A DNA stretch of 10,976 nucleotides. Origin: Oscillospiraceae bacterium. GTDB taxonomy: Bacteria; Bacillota_A; Clostridia; Oscillospirales; Oscillospiraceae. Under the pieces are notes generated by a model that did not search any database, was not told the origin of the DNA, and was given only the letters and a program-made list of their open reading frames with translations. The stretch covers positions 1 to 10,976 of the forward strand of contig JAGBAI010000172.1 in assembly GCA_017939025.1 (NCBI GenBank), given 5' to 3'. This document shows, in pieces, positions 5,581-10,976 of this stretch (within the stretch, counting starts at the first letter, position 1; every line of letters begins with the position of its first letter). Made by a program: the position numbers and the translations under genes.

Positions 5581-5606
5581 GAAAACCACCCGTAAGGGTG
5601 GTTTTC
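5581..5606 (+). terminator. Terminator-like hairpin in the rmlA leader
   Basis: GAAAACCACCC (5581-5591) and GGGTGGTTTTC (5596-5606) form an 11-bp perfect stem with a GTAA loop, a tetraloop of the stable GNRA class. The stem ends in a short T-run (5602-5605), with symmetric A-run on the left, so it could act in either direction. As it lies between the candidate promoter and rmlA it is either a second terminator for upstream transcripts or a leader attenuator. Confidence 0.55.
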
Positions 5607-5612
5607 ACGGAA

Positions 5613-5633
5613 GCAATGTTCATAAAACATTGC
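5613..5633. repeat. Second leader hairpin before rmlA
   Basis: GCAATGTT (5613-5620) and AACATTGC (5626-5633) pair perfectly over 8 bp with a 5-base loop. It starts 7 bases after the hairpin at 5581-5606 and ends about 30 bases before the rmlA Shine-Dalgarno. No T-run follows. It may be structural in the leader RNA. Confidence 0.5.
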
Positions 5634-5675
5634 CCCCATGCCCCGGCTGATTTTTCAAAAGAAAGGAAGGATCCT

Positions 5676-6566
5676 ATGAAAGGCATCATCTTAGCCGGCG
5701 GCTCCGGTACCCGGCTGTATCCGCTGACCAAGGTCACCTCCAAGCAGCTGCTCCCGGTTTATGATAAGCCCATGATCTACTATCCCCTGTCTACCCTGAT
5801 GCTGGCAGGGATCCGGGATATCCTGATCATCTCCACCCCCACCGATACCCCCCGGTTCCGGGAGCTTCTGGGAGACGGCAGCCACTTCGGCATCCACTTA
5901 AGCTACGCGGTCCAGCCCTCTCCCGACGGCCTGGCCCAGGCCTTCCTCATCGGTGAGGAATTTATCGGCGATGACGAATGTGCCATGATTCTGGGCGACA
6001 ATATTTTCTATGGCAACGGTTTCTCCGGCGTTCTGAAAGATGCGGCCAAAAATGCTGAGGCGGGCCGGGCCACGATCTTTGGCTACTATGTCCCCGATCC
6101 GGAGCGCTTCGGCGTTGTGGATTTCGATGAAGACGGCAAGGTGCTCTCTGTGGAGGAAAAACCCGCGAACCCCAAGAGCCACTACGCCATCACCGGCCTG
6201 TATTTCTACCCCAAGGGCGTTTCCAGCCTGGCGAAGGAGGTCAAGCCCTCCCCCCGGGGTGAACTGGAGATCACCACGCTGAACGATATGTATTTGCGCC
6301 AGGGTAAGCTGGATGTGGAGCTGATGGGCCGGGGCTATGCCTGGCTGGACACCGGTACCATGGAAAGCCTGCTGGAAGCTGCGGAATTCATCCACATGGT
6401 AGAAAAGCGCCAGAGCGTCAAGATCTCCGCCCCCGAAGAGATCGCCTACCGCTCCGGCTGGATCACCACGGAGGAACTGCTGGAATCTGCCAAGCTTTAC
6501 GGAAAATCCCCCTACGGTGCCCACCTGAACCGGGTAGCCGAGGATCGGATCAAGGCACTGAAATAA
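5676..6566 (+). CDS. rfbA: Glucose-1-phosphate thymidylyltransferase (RmlA/RfbA)
   Basis: Catalyses dTTP + glucose-1-phosphate to dTDP-glucose + pyrophosphate in the cytosol, the first step to dTDP-L-rhamnose. The 296-residue length fits the family. Visible are the nucleotide-binding loop [11 protein letters not shown] (8-18), [18 protein letters not shown] (22-39), [11 protein letters not shown] (80-90), the metal-binding LGDN with Asp108, [19 protein letters not shown], and [14 protein letters not shown] with GYAWLDTGT in the C-terminal half. The start at 5676 gives the canonical [14 protein letters not shown] terminus and has AAGGAAGG (ending 5670) 5 bases upstream; in-frame sequence from 5598 runs through the leader hairpins and is not believed. 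rmlC follows after a 76-base gap with a palindromic repeat, so the two are probably co-transcribed. rmlB and rmlD are not in the window. Confidence 0.96.
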   Translation: MKGIILAGGSGTRLYPLTKVTSKQLLPVYDKPMIYYPLSTLMLAGIRDILIISTPTDTPRFRELLGDGSHFGIHLSYAVQPSPDGLAQAFLIGEEFIGDDECAMILGDNIFYGNGFSGVLKDAAKNAEAGRATIFGYYVPDPERFGVVDFDEDGKVLSVEEKPANPKSHYAITGLYFYPKGVSSLAKEVKPSPRGELEITTLNDMYLRQGKLDVELMGRGYAWLDTGTMESLLEAAEFIHMVEKRQSVKISAPEEIAYRSGWITTEELLESAKLYGKSPYGAHLNRVAEDRIKALK

Positions 6567-6576
6567 CATCACGCAA

Positions 6577-6608
6577 TTGTAGGGGAGAGTCAAGACCCTC
6601 CCCTACAA
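6577..6608. repeat. TAGGGG-family palindrome between rmlA and rmlC
   Basis: Arms 6577-6591 and 6594-6608 (TTGTAGGGGAG...CTCCCCTACAA) pair over 15 bp with one mismatch and a 2-base loop. The outer ends are the same as in the repeats at 977-1089 and 7276-7410, but the core differs. It lies inside the probable rmlA-rmlC transcript, about 20 bases before the rmlC Shine-Dalgarno. Confidence 0.75.
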
Positions 6609-6642
6609 CAAGAATAGGCGCAAACGCATAAGGAGAAACAAC

Positions 6643-7239
6643 ATGGGACAGATCACCATTGAGAAAAATGTCGCGGGCATTGATGGCCTGTGTGTCATTT
6701 CCCCTGCCGTTCACGGCGACAACCGGGGCTATTTTATGGAAACCTACAGCCAGCGGGATATGGAGGAAAACGGCATCTTCATCAACTTTGTTCAGGATAA
6801 CCAATCCATGTCCACCAAAGGTGTCCTCCGGGGCCTGCACTTTCAGATCAACTACCCCCAGACCAAGCTGGTTCGTGCCATCAAGGGCAGTGTGTTTGAT
6901 GTGGCTGTGGATCTTCGTCCCGGCTCTGCTACCTACGGCAAGTGGTACGGCGTTCTGCTGACGGAGGAGAATAAGAAGCAGTTTCTCATTCCCCGGGGCT
7001 TTGCCCACGGCTTCCTGGTGCTCACCGACACTGCGGAATTCTGCTACAAGTGCGACGACTTCTACCACCCCAATGATGAGGGCGGCCTGGCCTGGAACGA
7101 CCCGGCTATCGGCATCCAATGGCCGGAGGTGACAGGCACCTACCGGGGCACCGCCTCTGCCGAAGGATATACCCTCACCGACGGTACCCCCCTGAAGCTC
7201 AGCGATAAGGATCAGAAGTGGGAGACGTTAAAGGGCTGA
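6643..7239 (+). CDS. rfbC: dTDP-4-dehydrorhamnose 3,5-epimerase (RmlC/RfbC)
   Basis: Converts dTDP-4-dehydro-6-deoxy-glucose to dTDP-4-dehydro-L-rhamnose, the third step of dTDP-rhamnose synthesis. At 198 residues it is slightly longer than the usual 180-190, with the extra at the C-terminus. Cupin-fold motifs in order: HGDNRGYFMETY (24-35), FVQDNQSMSTKGVLRGLHFQ (49-68) with the expected catalytic His66, KLVRAIKGSVFDVAVDLR (75-92), IPRGFAHGF (116-124), and CDDFYHPNDEGGLAWNDPAIGI (137-158) with Tyr141 at the usual catalytic place. AAGGAG (6630-6635) lies 7 bases before the ATG. It follows rmlA on the same strand, as in many rhamnose loci, but no rmlB or rmlD comes next: the following gene is on the opposite strand. 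Confidence 0.96.
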   Translation: MGQITIEKNVAGIDGLCVISPAVHGDNRGYFMETYSQRDMEENGIFINFVQDNQSMSTKGVLRGLHFQINYPQTKLVRAIKGSVFDVAVDLRPGSATYGKWYGVLLTEENKKQFLIPRGFAHGFLVLTDTAEFCYKCDDFYHPNDEGGLAWNDPAIGIQWPEVTGTYRGTASAEGYTLTDGTPLKLSDKDQKWETLKG

Positions 7240-7275
7240 ATTGGAATTTAGAGAGCCATTACAAGCAACGCACCT

Positions 7276-7410
7276 GTAGGGGAGGGGCAGTGCCCCTCCC
7301 ACAATCTGACGGTTTCAGAATGGCTGGTATCTCCGGAATCGTAACGATTTCCACAGAATTCTCCACTCAATTGTCGCTAACGGGTGGGCGGGGCACTGCC
7401 CCGCCCCTAC
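7276..7410. repeat. Inverted pair of TAGGGG palindromes flanking a spacer
   Basis: Two oppositely oriented copies of one element: 7276-7300 and 7386-7410. Cores are GGGAGGGGCA-G-TGCCCCTCCC (7280-7300) and GGGCGGGGCA-C-TGCCCCGCCC (7386-7406), each a 10-bp perfect palindrome. The copies differ by one base pair changed on both arms, so symmetry is kept. The 85-bp spacer carries ACGGTTTC and AATCGTAAC; the spacer of the pair at 977-1089 carries ACGGTTTC and ATTCGTAAC in the same order. The left flank holds GGAATTTAGAG (from 7242), also found at 10861 before the repeat at 10881. The 261-bp gap 7240-7500 holds only this element and the terminator at 7463-7489. Confidence 0.75.
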
Positions 7411-7462
7411 GGTAGCAAATTTAAACCAGCGCGCCAAACTGCAACTGATCGATGTAAAAGGC

Positions 7463-7489
7463 AACCCCGGCTCTTTCGAGCCGGGGGTT
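7463..7489. terminator. Probable bidirectional terminator between rmlC and the sugar transferase
   Basis: AACCCCGGCTC (7463-7473) pairs with GAGCCGGGGGTT (7478-7489, one extra G) around TTTC. On the minus strand it lies just past the sugar-transferase stop (7501) and is followed by GCCTTTTAC; on the plus strand it is followed by CTTTCTGTTCTTT. It separates two converging units, so a two-way role is sensible. Confidence 0.75.
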
Positions 7490-7500
7490 CTTTCTGTTCT

Positions 7501-8949
7501 TTACATGGAGCCCTTCCGCCGCAGGACGGCGATGACGGTCTGGAACAGGATCTTGATATCCAGGCCGATGGACCATTCGTTGATGTACTTGGTATCCAGC
7601 CGAACCACTTCCTCAAAATCGGTGATCTCACTGCGGCCGCTGACCTGCCACATGCCGGTGATACCGGGTTTGACGGACATTCTGGCCCGGTGGTGGGGCT
7701 CATACTGGTCGAATTCGCTGATCAGAGGGGGCCGGGTACCTACCAGACTCATATCGCCTTTCAGCACGTTAAAGAACTGTGGGAATTCATCGATGCTGGT
7801 GCTGCGGATAAATTGGCCGATGCCGGTTTTTCTGGTGCCGTCAGCCAGAACTTTATTGCCGATGATCCGGGGGTCAAAGTCCAGCTTGAACATCAGGCCG
7901 CCGTTCATCTTATTCTGCTTCATCAGCTCTGCCTTCCGGGCTTCCGCGTCCATGTACATGGAGCGGAACTTATACATTTTGAACCGTTTGCCGTTTTTGC
8001 CAATGCGCTCCTGGGTGAAGAAAATAGGGCCGGGAGAGGCAATATAAATGGCAGGCGCCACAAACACGAACAGCACTGCGCAGATCAGGCAGCCCACAAG
8101 GCCGCCGGCGATATCCATGCAGCGCTTGAACATGGCCTGCTTGGTGGTGGCGTAGTTCATGGTGGTGGTCAGCACGTTGTAGGTGCCCACCTTTTCCACC
8201 AGCTGGATCTTGCCGGGAATATTGGAGGAGCGGGTCAGGTTCAGGTGCACCGTTACGCCCATGGTGATAAAGCTGTCCACCAGCTTCTGGGGGAACAGAA
8301 CGCTTTCGGGCAGATCCACGAATACCTCATCCACCCAATGCTTCTGGGCATAGTCGGAAACAGTCTGGGCATTGGCCACCACAGGAACACCCTGGATCTC
8401 ATCTCCCGGGTAATCCGTATCCATGATCACCAGACCCGTCAGGGCATAGGTGCCGTAGTTACTTCCTTTGATGTTGCGGATGACCTTTCCCGCGTTTTCC
8501 AGCGTGGTGACGATCAGTAAGGAACGGTGGCCCTCACGCCGTGTCTTCTTCAGCACGGTTTTCCACATCTGCCGCAGAATATAGCTGAACACAGGATACG
8601 TAATACCCAGGTACAGCATGGTCAGCCGGGAAAAATCACCGCCGGTCTGCTGGGCGAACAGGAAGCCCATGGCAAACAGCTCGATAAAAAGGGTCTGCTG
8701 GATGATGGCCTCTGCCTCCCGGAAATAGCCCCGCTTCAGAATGTTGCGGAAAGGCTCCGTGAAGAAAATGATCACCAGGTCACAGAGCATGATGAACATG
8801 CCCATGCTGCCATACAGATCCCGCGCGTAAGGATTCCAGCTGCCGTGACGCAGCCAAAAGGACAAAATATAAGCCAGCTGCAGCGTCAGCAGATCCAGCA
8901 CCATAAAGTCCAGGTGCTTCAGCCAGCCCTTGGCATCTCTTCTGTACAT
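7501..8949 (-). CDS. Polyprenyl-phosphate sugar-1-phosphate transferase (WbaP/WcaJ-type priming enzyme)
   Basis: Transfers a sugar-1-phosphate, commonly glucose or galactose, from a UDP-sugar to undecaprenyl phosphate at the membrane, the first step of polysaccharide repeat-unit assembly. The 482-residue protein has the standard layout: four N-terminal membrane segments (about 13-33, 48-64, 84-100, 108-126), a Rossmann-like domain about 140-265 (CoA_binding_3 type), a hydrophobic helix about 277-304, and the catalytic Bac_transf domain. Catalytic motifs are ASPGPIFFTQERIGKNG (304-320), YKFRSM (326-331), STSIDEFPQFFNVLKGDMSL (383-402) with the Asp387-Glu388 pair, VGTRPP (403-408), and KPGITGMWQVSGRS (427-440). 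ATG at 8949 follows a GGAAGG-type Shine-Dalgarno. It stands alone on its strand with its own promoter and terminator. Sugar specificity cannot be read from sequence by eye. Confidence 0.93.
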   Translation of the reverse strand: MYRRDAKGWLKHLDFMVLDLLTLQLAYILSFWLRHGSWNPYARDLYGSMGMFIMLCDLVIIFFTEPFRNILKRGYFREAEAIIQQTLFIELFAMGFLFAQQTGGDFSRLTMLYLGITYPVFSYILRQMWKTVLKKTRREGHRSLLIVTTLENAGKVIRNIKGSNYGTYALTGLVIMDTDYPGDEIQGVPVVANAQTVSDYAQKHWVDEVFVDLPESVLFPQKLVDSFITMGVTVHLNLTRSSNIPGKIQLVEKVGTYNVLTTTMNYATTKQAMFKRCMDIAGGLVGCLICAVLFVFVAPAIYIASPGPIFFTQERIGKNGKRFKMYKFRSMYMDAEARKAELMKQNKMNGGLMFKLDFDPRIIGNKVLADGTRKTGIGQFIRSTSIDEFPQFFNVLKGDMSLVGTRPPLISEFDQYEPHHRARMSVKPGITGMWQVSGRSEITDFEEVVRLDTKYINEWSIGLDIKILFQTVIAVLRRKGSM

Positions 8950-9004
8950 ATGTTCCTTCCTCTCTATGTATCCGCCCGAAGGCGCTATAATCCATATTAT
9001 TCAT

Positions 9005-9033
9005 ATCATAGCATACTTATTAAGATTTGTAAA
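9005..9033 (-). promoter_or_regulatory. Sigma-A promoter of the priming sugar transferase
   Basis: On the minus strand, TTTACA (9028-9033) and TATGAT (9005-9010) are 17 bases apart, about 55 bases before the ATG. The boxes are identical to those at 2757-2785, and the 12-mer TTTCTTTACAAA is shared. No regulator site was recognised. Confidence 0.8.
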
Positions 9034-9059
9034 GAAACAGGATATGACAATTTCCTGTG

Positions 9060-9300
9060 GGATGGGAAGTGTATGTAAAATTGCAGCTTGGCGCGCAGTG
9101 CGCGCTTCCAATGGCGTGACTACAGCCCGGCAATCAACCAAGACCATTGGGTACCGCCCGGTTCGATAACGTGTACAAATGGTGTCATCGAATCGGGCCG
9201 ACCACCCAGGAGTCCTGGATGACAAACCAGCCGAAGTCACGCTATTGGGTACGGGCCCTGCCCGCCAAACTGGAATTTGTACGCACCATCGGCCCGCCCC
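9060..9300. other. Non-coding, symmetry-rich stretch of unknown function
   Basis: The 444-bp gap between the divergent sugar transferase and dipeptidase genes holds two promoters and this stretch. No credible protein is seen. It contains GCGCGC-AGT-GCGCGC (9091-9105), CCAGGA-G-TCCTGG (centred near 9212), GTCATC/GATGAC (9184-9189 and 9218-9223), CGGGC-CCT-GCCCG (9252-9264), a direct repeat ATTGGGTAC (9146-9154 and 9244-9252), and an imperfect inverted pair around GTACAAAT (9173-9180) and ATTTGTAC (9275-9282). Possibilities are a decayed miniature mobile element, a palindrome-repeat cluster or a structured RNA. No tRNA or known riboswitch shape was recognised. Confidence 0.45.
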
Positions 9301-9332
9301 TGTTGTGGGCCAATTTATTTTATCATCGGAAA

Positions 9333-9361
9333 TTGCTTTTTTCCGGATTCCCGTGTATACT
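9333..9361 (+). promoter_or_regulatory. Sigma-A promoter of the dipeptidase gene
   Basis: TTGCTT (9333-9338) and TATACT (9356-9361) are 17 bases apart, with the ATG 32 bases after the -10 and a perfect AGGAGG (9380-9385) between. The short leader leaves little room for leader-based regulation. Confidence 0.75.
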
Positions 9362-9393
9362 ATAGAAAAACATAAATACAGGAGGACAACGCT

Positions 9394-10800
9394 ATGACCT
9401 TAAAGCAGCAGATCCACAACTGGATGACCGGCCGGGAGGATGAATTCGTGGCCGCTCTGGCCCCGCTGATCGCCATTAACTCCGTCACCGGGGAGGCTTC
9501 CCCCGGTATGCCCTTTGGCCCCGGCCCCGCTGAGGCTTTGGAGAAAACACTGGAACTGGCCCAAGCCTGGGGCATGAAGACCTGGAACGATGACGGCTTC
9601 GTGGGTCTGGCAGATCTGAACGATCAGGAAGACCTTCTGCACATTCTGGCCCATCTGGACATCGTGGGTGCCGGTGACCACTGGGACACCGATCCGTTCA
9701 CCCTGGTTCGCCGCGGTGACCTGATCTATGGCCGGGGCACCGACGACGACAAGGGCCCTGCCGTTGCCGCGCTGCTGGCTATGCGCTGCGTCAAGGAGCT
9801 GGGAATCGAATTGAAGGGCAACGTGAAGCTGGTGCTGGGCACCGACGAGGAAAGCGGCTCCAAGGACTTAAAGCATTTCTACGGCCACTATCCCTTTGCT
9901 CCCTATTCCGTTACCCCCGATACCTGCTTCCCGGTGACCAATATCGAAAAAGCTACCTACGCCCCTGCCTTTGGCCAGAAGTGGGAGGCCCAGCCGGAGG
10001 CAGAGAACCGTCTGCTCAGCCTGCACGGCGGTATCCGGGTAAATGTAGCCCCCGGCGACTGCACTGCCATTATTTCCGGTATGGCAAAGTCCGCCGCAGA
10101 GGCCGAAATGGCCGCTGTAGCCGCCGAGACCGGCGTTGCCTTTGATGCTGTGGAAGAAAACGGCACCCTCACCATCCGTTCCACCGGCATTCAGGCCCAT
10201 GCTTCCCGTCCCCACGAGGGCAAAAATGCCATCACCGCCATGCTGACTCTTCTGACCCGGCTGCCTTTGGCACAGGATGCCGCCGCCGGGGCTGTTGCCA
10301 ACCTGCACCGGTTCTTCCCCTATGGGGATGACCATGGCATCGCTCTGGGCATTGCTGCCGAGGATGAGATCTCCGGCAAGACCACCGTTACCCTGTCCGT
10401 CCTGGATCTGGATGAAAACGGCTTCGCGGCCCGGTTCGATTCCCGGGATGCCCTGTGTGCCACCAGGGAGAGCACCCAGGATGTAACCGAAAAAGCCTTC
10501 ACCGCCCTGGGCTGGTACTGCACCGGCGATTTTGGCCCCGGTCACTGGGTGGATGAAAATTCCGACTTTATCCGCATCCTGCTGGACACCTACGAGGAAT
10601 TCTCCGGCCGGAAGGGCTACTGCGAGGCCATCGGCGGCGGTACCTACGTCCACCACATTCCCGGCGGTGTTGCTTATGGTGCAGGGGAGCACGACTTCCC
10701 CTCCAACCTCCACGGCCCCAACGAACGGGCCCGGATCAGCCAGCTGCTGCTGACCGCAGAAATCTACGCTGCCGTCATCGCCAGAATTTGCGGCGTGTAA
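9394..10800 (+). CDS. pepV: M20-family metallo-dipeptidase, PepV type
   Basis: A cytosolic dizinc exopeptidase of 468 residues that splits dipeptides or related short peptides with a free N-terminus. PepV of lactobacilli is about 470 residues. Visible ligands and catalytic residues: AHLDIVGAGDHWDTDPF with His87 and Asp89; YGRGTDDDKGP with the expected bridging Asp118; LGTDEESGSKDLKH with catalytic Glu152 and ligand Glu153; TPDTCFPV with Asp176; QAHASRPHEGKNA with His269 of the lid domain; AIGGGTYVHHIPGGVAYGAGEHDFPSNLHGPNE with the C-terminal ligand His440. All match PepV numbering within one residue. The start is fixed by AGGAGG 8 bases upstream and by the normal MTLKQQIHNW terminus. It forms a single-gene unit, and no transporter or peptidase lies next to it. 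A housekeeping role in peptide use is likely; it seems unrelated to the polysaccharide genes. Confidence 0.94.
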   Translation: MTLKQQIHNWMTGREDEFVAALAPLIAINSVTGEASPGMPFGPGPAEALEKTLELAQAWGMKTWNDDGFVGLADLNDQEDLLHILAHLDIVGAGDHWDTDPFTLVRRGDLIYGRGTDDDKGPAVAALLAMRCVKELGIELKGNVKLVLGTDEESGSKDLKHFYGHYPFAPYSVTPDTCFPVTNIEKATYAPAFGQKWEAQPEAENRLLSLHGGIRVNVAPGDCTAIISGMAKSAAEAEMAAVAAETGVAFDAVEENGTLTIRSTGIQAHASRPHEGKNAITAMLTLLTRLPLAQDAAAGAVANLHRFFPYGDDHGIALGIAAEDEISGKTTVTLSVLDLDENGFAARFDSRDALCATRESTQDVTEKAFTALGWYCTGDFGPGHWVDENSDFIRILLDTYEEFSGRKGYCEAIGGGTYVHHIPGGVAYGAGEHDFPSNLHGPNERARISQLLLTAEIYAAVIARICGV

Positions 10801-10812
10801 TACCCAGCCATG

Positions 10813-10834
10813 ACCTTCCCCCTCGGGGGAAGGT
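10813..10834. repeat. 10-bp GC-rich palindrome after pepV
   Basis: ACCTTCCCCC (10813-10822) and GGGGGAAGGT (10825-10834) pair perfectly around TC, 12 bases after the pepV stop. No T-run follows, so intrinsic termination is doubtful. From memory, CCTTCCCC-GGGGAAGG palindromes are frequent intergenic repeats in Oscillospiraceae-type genomes. Confidence 0.6.
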
Positions 10835-10880
10835 GCAGATTGTCGAAGAAGTATAAATTCGGAATTTAGAGGTTCGTTAC

Positions 10881-10907
10881 CGTAGGGACCGTCGTCCTCG
10901 ACGGTCC
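10881..10907. repeat. CGTAGGG-family palindrome
   Basis: CGTAGG precedes a 9-bp perfect stem, GGACCGTCG (10886-10894) and CGACGGTCC (10899-10907), around TCCT. The outer CGTAGGG matches the other members, and GGAATTTAGAG at 10861-10871 matches the left flank of the pair at 7276-7410. Only the left-hand copy is seen; a partner could lie beyond the window end. Confidence 0.65.
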
Positions 10908-10908
10908 G

Positions 10909-10943
10909 TCCGAAAATCCGACCTCAATGGGCGGATTTTCGGA
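10909..10943. repeat. 12-bp perfect inverted repeat near the right edge
   Basis: TCCGAAAATCCG (10909-10920) and CGGATTTTCGGA (10932-10943) are perfect reverse complements around an 11-base loop. It starts one base after the palindrome at 10881-10907. The last 33 bases of the window show nothing recognisable. Confidence 0.6.
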
Positions 10944-10976
10944 ATTTGTGCGGTGAATGATACGGAAAAATTGTCC

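Noticed and set aside
7384..8520. 378-residue plus-strand open frame opposite the priming transferase
   Set aside because: Antisense of a complete catalytic domain with all expected motifs; it begins within a palindromic repeat.
9121..9300. tRNA or riboswitch in the gap before pepV
   Set aside because: No cloverleaf with TTCRA arm and acceptor pairing could be assembled, and no known riboswitch core was recognised; the pepV promoter lies downstream of this stretch, so it is not in the pepV leader.
9868..10713. 281-residue minus-strand open frame opposite pepV
   Set aside because: Glycine-rich antisense translation with no motif; pepV ligands are all present on the plus strand.

Overview
The window looks like chromosomal DNA from a Firmicute of the Eubacteriales, most plausibly Oscillospiraceae/Ruminococcaceae and probably a gut commensal. 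This is inferred from the moderately GC-rich coding sequence, AGGAGG-type ribosome binding sites, TTTACA-N17-TATRAT promoters, a PepV-type dipeptidase, CpsC/Wzz-type polysaccharide co-polymerases, and many short GC-rich palindromic repeats between genes. Genus cannot be fixed by eye.

Layout, left to right. (1) 1-228 is non-coding: several palindromes and the terminator of a leftward operon. (2) 229-2722 is that operon, transcribed right to left: an orphan HisC-fold PLP enzyme, a cysteine-rich DUF2284 protein and a LicC-type nucleotidyltransferase. It has a near-consensus promoter at 2757-2785, and a 29-bp perfect inverted repeat sits before the last gene. (3) 2826-3149 is a small Xre-type regulator on the minus strand. 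Its divergent promoter region carries three ACACCT sites that touch both its own promoter and that of the next gene. (4) 3314-5430 holds two Wzz/CpsC-type co-polymerases on the plus strand; the first ends in what looks like a degenerate tyrosine-kinase-like domain without a P-loop. (5) 5676-7239 is rmlA-rmlC of the dTDP-rhamnose pathway. (6) 7501-8949, minus strand, is a polyprenyl-phosphate sugar-1-phosphate transferase that primes polysaccharide synthesis. (7) 9394-10800, plus strand, is an M20 dipeptidase of the PepV type. (8) 10801-10976 is non-coding and palindrome-rich.

How the genes fit together. The priming transferase, the two chain-length/co-polymerase proteins and dTDP-rhamnose synthesis point to a surface or exopolysaccharide. 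The committed glycosyltransferases, flippase, polymerase, rmlB and rmlD are not here, so this is a dispersed part of the pathway. The LicC-like cytidylyltransferase could supply a CDP-activated small alcohol or amine for decorating that polymer, with the PLP enzyme making its precursor; that link is inference.

The most interesting items are the LicC-like/PLP-enzyme/DUF2284 operon, the pseudo-kinase tail on the first co-polymerase, the Xre operator layout with an AACAAC/GTTGTT motif shared by both co-polymerase promoters, and a family of intergenic palindromes that keep their symmetry while the core sequence changes.
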